A stretch of 64,000 nt of DNA. Source: Heliocybe sulcata (taxonomy: Eukaryota > Basidiomycota > Agaricomycetes > Gloeophyllales > Gloeophyllaceae). A program made the position numbers and the translations under genes. Positions 56,506 through 64,000 of this stretch are shown piece by piece. The stretch spans positions 1,246,858 through 1,310,857 of the forward strand of contig ML213509.1 of NCBI GenBank assembly GCA_004369045.1, written 5' to 3'. The notes under the pieces were generated by a model, which saw only the letters and a list, made by a program, of their open reading frames with translations, made no database searches and was not told the DNA's origin. Position 1 is the stretch's first letter. Each line of letters begins with the position of its first letter.

Positions 56506-57274
56506 TCAGTAAATGTAAGGGACAAGTCGATAGGGTGTCTTCTTCGCCCATTCGTCCCACTGCTCGCCAAACTGATCCTTCATCATTTTATCCTCCCTAG
56601 GCACCCTCGCAAGCAAACCCGGAGCCGCCACGGCACTCAAGCACAGCATAACGAGCGCGGCTGCTCTACCCGCAGCGGTCTGCAGGACACCGCTCTCCCT
56701 CACCCAGGATCCCGGAAGAAGGTGCATCGCATGCCAGCCCATCGACATCAGCCAGACTCCAGTATAACTGGGATGGCGCACTATGGCGTACGGCCCGCTG
56801 GTGACGAGCGTGTGGCCCTGCCGGATGCTGAGCTGGTAGGTGAATAAGCGGCCGAGATGCACGAAGCACCATTTGCGCAGGAGGCCGCCGGCCGTGGCGG
56901 CGAGGGCTGCTGCGAGGATGGCGGGTGAGAGACGGATGGGTGTGGAGGGTGAGGATAATAGGGTGCGGAGAGTCTGTTGGGCGAGAGGGGACGATGGGTA
57001 CCTCCGCGCTAGGATCACGGCCACCTCGCATAAGGCAGCGGCCCAGCCTAGTCCCTGTACAATCCGGTCAGGAGATAGCCTTGTGCTATGAGCATGTAGG
57101 GCTTACCCCGTAGAGGTGAGGGACGCCGACTGCAGCGAAATTGACGAACTTCTCCAAAACCGTAGTGGGTTTGACGCTTTCCTCCTTGGAGGGTGGGGGG
57201 TTGGGCGGCCTTATCCCCATATCAAAGGCGGCGGCAGAAGCGAGGAGGACTGGGATTTTCGCGAGGTCGGACAT
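56506..57274 (-). CDS. Isoprenylcysteine carboxyl methyltransferase (ICMT)-family membrane protein
   Basis: Small polytopic methyltransferase of the ICMT/phospholipid-methyltransferase-like group, using S-adenosylmethionine at the ER membrane. The start at 57274 gives MSDLAKIPVLLASAAAFDMG. One intron (about 57106-57025) joins VPHLYG to GLGWAAALCEVAVILARR. Helices follow (SPAILAAALAATAGGLL), then the conserved cofactor region SGPYAIVRHPSYTGVWLM and the C-terminal DKMMKDQFGEQWDEWAKKTPYRLVPYIY, in which the Glu/Tyr pattern (E..YxxYxxxV-like) matches the family. Length about 220-230 residues, near normal. It may be the housekeeping CAAX enzyme or a pathway methyltransferase; neighbouring MFS and A-T-R genes make the second possible, not proven. 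A TATAATA box lies about 55 nt upstream. Confidence 0.85.
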
Positions 57275-58105
57275 TGTGTCAAGGTGCGGTTTGCGAGAAG
57301 GTTGGATAATTGGATTCCACTGGCTATTATATGAGGTCTACCCCGCACCGGGAGAATACATCTAGCCTGGGTGTCGTGATCGACAACGCTGATGTCACGG
57401 GTGATATGCTAGCGGCGGGAAGTCATCTGCAGAACCTCCTGAAAGACACCAGGCTGATAGAGCATTTTACACGTGAAATTGCGGAAATGCGCAGAATGAA
57501 TTATCACAGGATGAAAGCAAAGAACGCACTAGAGTCTAGACAGCCCACATTTCCTTTACACCCGCCGTGAGAGCAGCAGTCGTTCACCGAGAAAGATAAT
57601 CATCGCATCCCTTTAAGTTGCAAGGCGCCGACTCTGGTCCCGGCGCTTCCTGCATTTGACTTGCGTCTGGCGTGTACGATCCACATAAAATACTGGTGTC
57701 TTGATACTGCCCAGTCGACAGAACCCCTCTCCCGAATGCCGAATTGAAACTGTACGATCAGATATCTGTACAAGGACAGCTTGTAAGCATCCATATTTTC
57801 CGTGCCCACCTTTATATTTGTATGACTCTAATGCGACGCTTGCTTCACGTACGTCTGCAGGGTCTGCAAGCCATCTCGCTCAAGGACGCGTCAGGTCACA
57901 TGGAAAAGTGGCGCCTGCCTCGGGAAAGCCCGAATATAGGTGGGCGCTTGATGGCAGGAACATTCGCATAGCACGCCATACGCCTCCATCAATAGACGAT
58001 GCCATAACCAGCGATAGGTGGTCCCCACATTGGCACAGAAGCAGCGCTATAAAAGTCCCATGCGGGTCTTCTTCAGCGCTCCTTCTGGACCACCCAGCCT
58101 CCACC
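57275..58105. other. Divergent region between the ICMT-like and second MFS genes
   Basis: It holds promoters on both sides: TATAATA on the minus strand at 57325-57331 and TATAAAA on the plus strand at 58048-58054. An open frame at 57310-57570 has no domain. Confidence 0.5.
58048..58054 (+). promoter_or_regulatory. TATA box of the second MFS gene
   Basis: TATAAAA lies 58 nt upstream of ATG 58106 and supports that start over earlier in-frame codons. Confidence 0.6.
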
Positions 58106-60365
58106 ATGACCAGCCACGAGAAGACAGGCTATGACCTCGAGGACGGAAGCAACAAAGCGGCCTATGCATCTGAAGGGATCACTGCTGAGACCGAGGACGT
58201 ATACACAGATGATGCCCTCGACCCGGTCTATCGCGCAAAGGCCAGAATTTTGAACGATGCGCTGCAAGAAATAGGGATGGGGAGGTATCAGGTGTGTCCA
58301 GACATTTCCGGTGGAAGAGCCAGCCAAGAACAGACAACATCTAGTGGTACTTGTTTTGCGTTGCTGGGTTCGGTTGGTTCTCGTGAGTGATCTCCGCTAA
58401 GCCATTCCACTCTTCCTGACAGACGTGCCGCAATTAAGGGACAACCTCTGGCCGGTAATGTTGACCTTTCCGAAGTTCGTATACCGTATTCAAGCCTCGA
58501 TGCTACATAGATCGTCACTGGGTTGATTCTAACCCCGGTCGTCAACGAGTTCAACTTCGAAGGTCCCTGGCTCAAGCTGGGTCAAAATATCGGCCTCCTT
58601 GTCGGTGCTGCCTTCTGGGGTCTTGCATCCGACGTCTGGGGACGCAGGTGTGCTGAACAGTCTTTCTGTGTCATTCGGAACCTTATCGGGCATGAAGATG
58701 GTGCTTCAACCTTACCTTGCTGATCACCGGCATATTTGCCACTGCAGCTGGCGGGTCTGCGGATTACATAGCTTTGTGCTCTTTAGCTGCAGCGTGGAGT
58801 GTAGGAGTGGGCGGGAATCTGCCTGTCGACTCCGCCGTGTTCCTCGGTGCGCTTCCCTGTTACTTCTGAAGTATGTCGCTTATTGAAGTATACATCAGAA
58901 TTCATTCCGGCCTCGCACCAATACTTGCTCACAGTGCTTTCGGTATGGTGGGCATTTGGTCAGCTCGTCGGCAGCTTGGTAAGGCCTCATTTGCGCGTCA
59001 TGATATGCGGATCAGTTACAATGTTATACGTTTGTCAGGTTGCCTGGCCATTGATTGCCAACTACTCCTGCCCCACGACCACCCCTCCCTCTCCCTGCCC
59101 ACGCTCCTCCAACGAAGGATGGCGCTACTTCCTATACACCATGGGCGGCCTCATGCTCGTCCTCTCCATCCTCCGCTTCTTCGTCTTCCACCTCTACGAG
59201 TCCCCGAAGTACCTCATGGGCCGTGGCCGGGACGAGGAAGCCGTGGAAGTCGTGCACAAGATCGCACAGTATAACGGCGCGACGAGCAACCTTACGCTGG
59301 AGCTGATGAAGAATGCAGGGGAGCTGAAGATTAGTGATCGGGAGCGCGAGGATAAGCTGGACACCAGCGCGAGGGCTGCTGTTATCAGGCAGTTGCAGGT
59401 GCTCAAGTGGGACCATGTTAGCGCGCTGTTTGCTACCAGGAAGATGGCTTGGTCCACGAGTTTGCTCATTATTCTTTGGGGTTAGTCTACTAGGAAGCAT
59501 CACCGGTGTGGACGTTCACTGACCACCTTTGGGTAGCTCTCATCGGTCTCGCCTTCCCTCTGTAAGTGACAGGGTGTAGTGTCCTCCACCGAAATCTCGT
59601 TTACAATCAAATGTCTCGCAGGTACAACAGCTTCGTAACCTATTTGTAAGTGATAAACGAGCAGATACCATGACGGAGTATGTCTCACTCCCTACTCAGC
59701 CTAGCGACTCGCGGTGCGGATTTCGGCGACGGCTCGACCTACATCACCTACCGCAACGTGAGTGTCAAAAGTAACGATACTACTTGGAGCTAGCCTCATC
59801 GTGACTGTCGCATTACTAGCAAGTCATCTTGAGCGTGATCGGAGTCCCAGGAGCAATCATCGCAGGCTGGATGGTCGACATCCCCCGTTTTGGCCGGCGC
59901 GGCACGCTTGCTCTTTCCACGAGTATGTCAACCCTGCATTGTATTGAATGGCAGAGTTAGGCTCACCGTCCATTACCCAATCTTAGTCTTGACAGGGGTG
60001 TTCCTCTTTGCCTCGACCACAGCTCGCACCTCGGATGCCCTCCTCGGGTGGAACTGCGGTTACAGCTTCACGTCCAACATCATGTACGGCGTGCTCTACG
60101 CAGTGTCCCCCGAGTTGTTCCCCACGAGGGATCGAGGGACGGGGAACGCCATCGTGGCTATCGCCAACCGCGTCTTCGGCATCATGGTGAGTGCTCAACT
60201 TTGTCATCCAATGCCTGTACTCATGAAGTGCAGGCGCCCATCATCGCTTTGTATGCGAGCCTCACGAGTTCGGTGCCGATCTGGATTTCCGGGGCGCTGT
60301 TTCTCGTGGCGGGTTTCATAGCACTCTTGCTCCCGTTCGACCCCCGTGGCAAGGCTTCACTTTAG
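58106..60365 (+). CDS. MFS transporter, SV2/sugar-porter-like
   Basis: Twelve-helix major facilitator. MTSHEKTGYDLEDGSN begins an acidic cytosolic N-terminus. Then ILNDALQEIGMGRYQ and, after an intron, WYLFCVAGFGWFS (helix 1). Later come GQNIGLLVGAAFWGLASDVWGRR (the A-loop with D and RR), AAWSVGVGGNLPVDSAVFL, and a central loop beginning ESPKYLMGRGRDEEAVEVVHKIAQ, typical of SV2-type carriers. The second half includes GWMVDIPRFGRRGTLALS, NIMYGVLYAVSPELFPTRDRGTGNAIV and a final helix pair ending DPRGKASL. About nine introns, several very close together around 59500-59770, so exon borders there are less sure. It lies between the ICMT-like gene and the second A-T-R enzyme and converges with the latter. 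The substrate is unknown; product export is inference. Confidence 0.87.
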
Positions 60366-60538
60366 ATACTGCTGTCTTGGACATGTTTGTCTGTACGGCA
60401 TGGAATACCATGTTTGTCTTGATGCTCACAAGTGCGAAAGATTCGTAGTGTCATACATATCGCACACCACACTAAGCCCACGGTAAGATAAATACGGCCT
60501 AACAAATAGATCTAAGGTACACGACCGCCCTTCAATAT

Positions 60539-63500
60539 TCAATGCAAAGCTCCAACTCTCTTCCAGTACCCGACGTACTCCTCCAGATGTCTGCCGTCGA
60601 TAGCCGTGCTCCTCACCATAGTCACCGAGTCCTGCTTGGCTCGAGAGGTGCCCAAGATGACGGGCCCCGAGGCCATGCGTACAAAGTCGTTCTCTAAGAA
60701 GCTGATGATCTTGTACGCGGGATTGCGTTCTGGGTCGTCCCCAAGCCCCTTGACACGGTCCAACCACTCGCCGAATGGAATCTTCGGCAAAGGCGCGGAT
60801 GGGTCGTCGGAAAGGATCACTGCGAGCAGCGAGAGCAAGCCAGACCACGACTGCCGCGACGGGTTTTCCATGGAGTACGTCGGCTGGAAGCCTTTTGAGA
60901 AGAGGAAGTCGGTCACGGCGGAGGCCGCGCGGTTGACGGGCATCCAGGACAGCGAGCCGTCGAGATCAGGCAGGGCCTTCATTGTCTGCGCCGTCCGCAC
61001 GATAATGGGGAAGTGCTCGCTCTCATTCCAAGCACCCGATCCCTCGGGTCCGGTCATCTGGCCGATGCGGACACTGGAGGTGAGGAGAAGCGGGTCTTCG
61101 CCATCGGGAGAGGCGTCGCCGTAGAACTCATTCGCCGCGAGTAATAGCCGCTCGCACACCCACTTCGCCTCCGGGTACCCGAACTCTGCGGTGTTGACGG
61201 CGTCCAGTGGCGTCTCGGGCACTTCGAAGGGTCCTTCTGGGTGAAGGAGGGGATACCGCCCGACAACGGCAATCGAAGAAGCGAACAGCAGGCGCTTGGG
61301 GATGCTGGATGGATTCTTGGCAGCACTGAGCAGACACAGTCGTACCAGGTTCGACGTTGCCTTGACATGCGGCTCGAATGAATCCAGGTTGCGGTTGAAA
61401 TTGACGGGCCACGCATTATGGATGATATGAGTCACGTCGAGGAGCTGGTTGGAACAAATCAGCGTTCGCTGTCATCATCATAAAGCAACAGAGGATCGAC
61501 GTACCTCTGCGAAATCGCTCTCGCTCAAACCAAAGTCGGGCTTGCTGATCTCCGACTCCCTCAATACAACCTTCTCCCAGGCCTTCGCATCCAAGTGTGC
61601 GCCTCGCTTCTCCAAAGCGGATACCTGCTTCTTCCTCATAGCCTCCACTCCACCCTGCGACGGTCTGTTCAAGCAAATGATCTTCTTCACGGTTTCATCG
61701 CTGGCTAGTCGCTGAACGAGCATGCATCCCAAGCTCCCTGTAGACCCAGTCAGGAGCACAATAGCGCCATCCGCCTGCTTGCTTCCGCTAGCCTCTCTCG
61801 CTTTCACAGCCAACTCCTCGTATCCCTTCAGCTCCTGCCTGTACTTCTCAACCATGGCCTCCATATTCCTCACTCTCCGCTCCTCCTTATCTCCACCTTC
61901 GACGGCGCCGTCGACGTACGTGCCCTTCATAATAGCGTAAACGGCCCCCCAAAGCTTGGCGATGCTCGAGCGCTCGAAGACGAAGTCGGGTGCAAGTTCG
62001 CCCACCGCAGCTGGTAGGTTCGGCGTCACCCGCAGACCATTGACGATAGCCCTCCGCAGCCGGCTCGCTTGCAAGCTGTCCATGCCCGCCTCGAAGAAGT
62101 CGGCGTCATCCGCAAGGTCGTCTTCGATTCCCATGATGGACTTGACGAGGTTCCTGATAGCGTCCCAGAGCGCGGATCCGTCGTCCGTCTCGATCGAGGG
62201 GAGCGGCTCTGCCTTGGATACGTCCGCGCGCTCGTAGCAGAACTTGATTTCAGCGTCGAACTTCTGGAACGTCGCCTTCCTCGCCAGACTACCCTTGTCC
62301 GTCCTGACCAGCGGCTTCTCCTCCTCGCGGGTGATGATGAGCATCTCCCTCGTCACCTTCCCGTGCTTGTCCGTGAGCTCATTCCCGGCCGCGAGATACT
62401 CGTCCAGCTCGGTCAGGAACACCTCAAGAGCTTCCTGGCCTTCCTTGAGTGTCTCACCCTTCCTCTTTCCCTCCGCGACCTCGACGAGCAGCCCAAGACT
62501 GAACATCCCGTCCCCAAAGGCCAGCACGTGTTTCACATCAGGGTGCTCCGCTACCGCCTTCTCCATCCCCGTCGGGCGCACCTTCTCGCCTGTGGCGAGT
62601 ACGATGAGGTCGTCCGAGCGTCCGAGGATCTTCACCCAGTTCTTGTGCGCTGGGTGCGCTTCAAGGAGGTCTTGGACGACGAAGGGCTCAGGCCAACCAG
62701 GTGCTTGACCGACGAGGCGGTACGTCAGGATATCAGAAGAAGAGTCGACCATCGGAATGAACTTCAGTCCAATGTCGGTGCGCGGCATGAGGTAGTGCCA
62801 GTCGTACCCTGCGGGAATGTACTCGATGGGGGCGATTGCGCCAATCTCAGTTGCGCCTATGTGAATAACAAAGTCAGTTTGAAGATACGTGTGAATAAAA
62901 AATTGAGCTTGCTTACCCCAGTGGTTAAGCAACTTGACACCCTGCTGCACTAGAGCTTCTCCGACAGGCTCCTTCATCGGCGCACCGCCAATAGCGATGA
63001 AGTCCAGCTTCTTCAATGCCGCTACACCGTCCTCTCCGGGCAAATTCAGTATGTCCTCTAGAATCGAAGGAACACTGAGCATCGAGCGCGCGCCCGTGCT
63101 CTTCAGCACGGCCAAGGTGCTCCTCGCAGTCGGGATGATCGAAGCTGGCGGCAGGACAAAAGGCAGCCCGATGGACAAGGCGAGAGAAGGCGCGAGCAAT
63201 CCGAATCCGTGGTAGAGAGGGAGGGTGGAGACGTTGTACTCAAACTTTTGCTCTGGAAGCCGGTGGCAGTTGGCGTAGACGAGGATGTACCTCTGCGCGT
63301 GGAAGATTGGTTTGGGCAGCCCCGTGGTGCCGCTGGAGTGCATGATGATGGCGTCGGTCGCATGGGAATCGTAGTCTCTGTAGAGTGCGGGGACCGGAGC
63401 AGACAATACTGAGGAAGACGGGTTGAGGAGGTCCTCGTAGCCGATGGCGTCGAGGAAGGTTATTTGGGAGTCATCGGACGAGAGGAGGGAAAGGGTTTCC

Positions 63501-64000
63501 TTGGCCGCGCGGTGCACTTGGGCGTTGATGAGGAGGGTCGACGGGGAGGTGGCTTTAAGGAGGTGGGCGATTGCGAGAGGGGTGAGGCGGGCGGAGAGAC
63601 ATAGTACCTAGGGGAAGGATTGTTCAGGATGCAGATCTAGAGAAAAAACGAACTACGTACTGGAGTGCCAATGCGGAGAAGCGCGGCAATATAGATGTAA
63701 ATGGTGATATCACTGCCGAGCAAGATCCCGACAGGGGGGACCTTCTGGTCTCTGCTCGTACGGCCAGTGGTGGCCCCATTCTTCACCAACCAGGCAGATG
63801 CGCGCTCGACAGCCGCCTGTAGCTGCTTGAACGTAATCTGGCAGGGCTCCGCGCCCTCGCCAGCGCGCGCCTGCAAGCCAAAGACATGGTCGGGGTTATG
63901 CCGGGCGTTGAACTCGATAAGCTCTGGGAGGGTGCTGACGCCCTCAGGGTGGTCGGGCGCGTACCCGAGGTTGATGTGCGCGCGGGTGAATTTGGAGTTG
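60539..64000 (-). CDS. NRPS-like carboxylate reductase, A-T-R architecture (second copy, N-terminus beyond the window)
   Basis: A second enzyme of the same design as the one at 34.6-38.0 kb, but a diverged paralogue rather than a recent copy. The frame is open at 64000, where it reads FTRAHINLGYAPDHPEGVST, close to the expected N-terminus. Adenylation: IIMHSSGTTGLPKPI, ATEIGAIAPIEY, GRSDDLIVLATGEKV and VRTDKGSLARK with the catalytic Lys. Thiolation: FFEAGMDSLQAS. Reductase: IVLLTGSTGSLGCML, HIIHNAWPVNFNRNLD, SSIAVVG and YPEAKWVCE with Tyr and Lys. Introns near 63608-63660, 62855-62917 and 61440-61505. It ends YWKRVGALH at 60539. It has its own acid substrate pocket; whether both copies serve one pathway is unknown. 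Confidence 0.92.

Noticed and set aside
1-64000. Terpene cyclase, prenyltransferase or multimodular NRPS as additional backbone enzymes; CRISPR arrays
   Set aside because: No terpene cyclase DDxxD/NSE region, no prenyltransferase and no condensation domain was seen in any frame; CRISPR arrays are neither present nor expected in a fungal genome.

Overview
The window reads as a piece of an Agaricomycete (mushroom-forming basidiomycete) nuclear genome. Genes are broken by many short introns of about 45-60 nt with GT..AG borders. TATA motifs sit about 40-120 nt before several starts. Housekeeping genes of fungal type (YEATS protein, FEN1, Nop12, kinesin, PHD protein) alternate with specialised-metabolism genes. 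Seventeen protein genes are well supported, plus one tRNA-Ala(TGC) with an intron and one doubtful gene.

Layout. 0-10.7 kb: YEATS protein (partial), flap endonuclease FEN1, a membrane-anchored GH35 beta-galactosidase, the rRNA-processing factor Nop12 and the tRNA. 11.2-24.6 kb: a BBE-type FAD oxidase, then a cytochrome P450, a monocarboxylate-type MFS transporter, an SDR and a GMC oxidoreductase. The last four lie inside a 10.4 kb segment bounded by about 270 bp inverted repeats and a 9 bp direct repeat, so they look like cargo of one large element. 26-32.4 kb: a kinesin and a transcription factor with two C2H2 fingers followed by a Zn2Cys6 cluster. 34.6-42.6 kb: a three-domain A-T-R carboxylate reductase, an aldehyde-dehydrogenase-like pseudoenzyme with a membrane tail, and a PHD-finger protein. 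46.2-53.1 kb: a 2137-residue non-reducing polyketide synthase, SAT-KS-AT-PT-ACP-ACP-TE. 53.5-54.1 kb: a 605 bp MITE with a 10 bp target duplication. 54.6-64 kb: an aldose-1-epimerase-like secreted protein, an ICMT-family methyltransferase, a second MFS transporter and a second A-T-R carboxylate reductase cut by the window end.

How it may work together (inference). The domain order of the PKS fits an orsellinic-acid-type aromatic polyketide. One or both A-T-R enzymes could activate and reduce its carboxyl group to an aldehyde or alcohol. The P450, SDR, GMC and BBE enzymes could oxidise further, the ICMT-like protein could methylate, and the two MFS carriers could export. The C2H2/Zn2Cys6 factor is a candidate regulator. 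Interleaved housekeeping genes (kinesin, PHD protein) mean the cluster is loose, and the product cannot be named from sequence alone.
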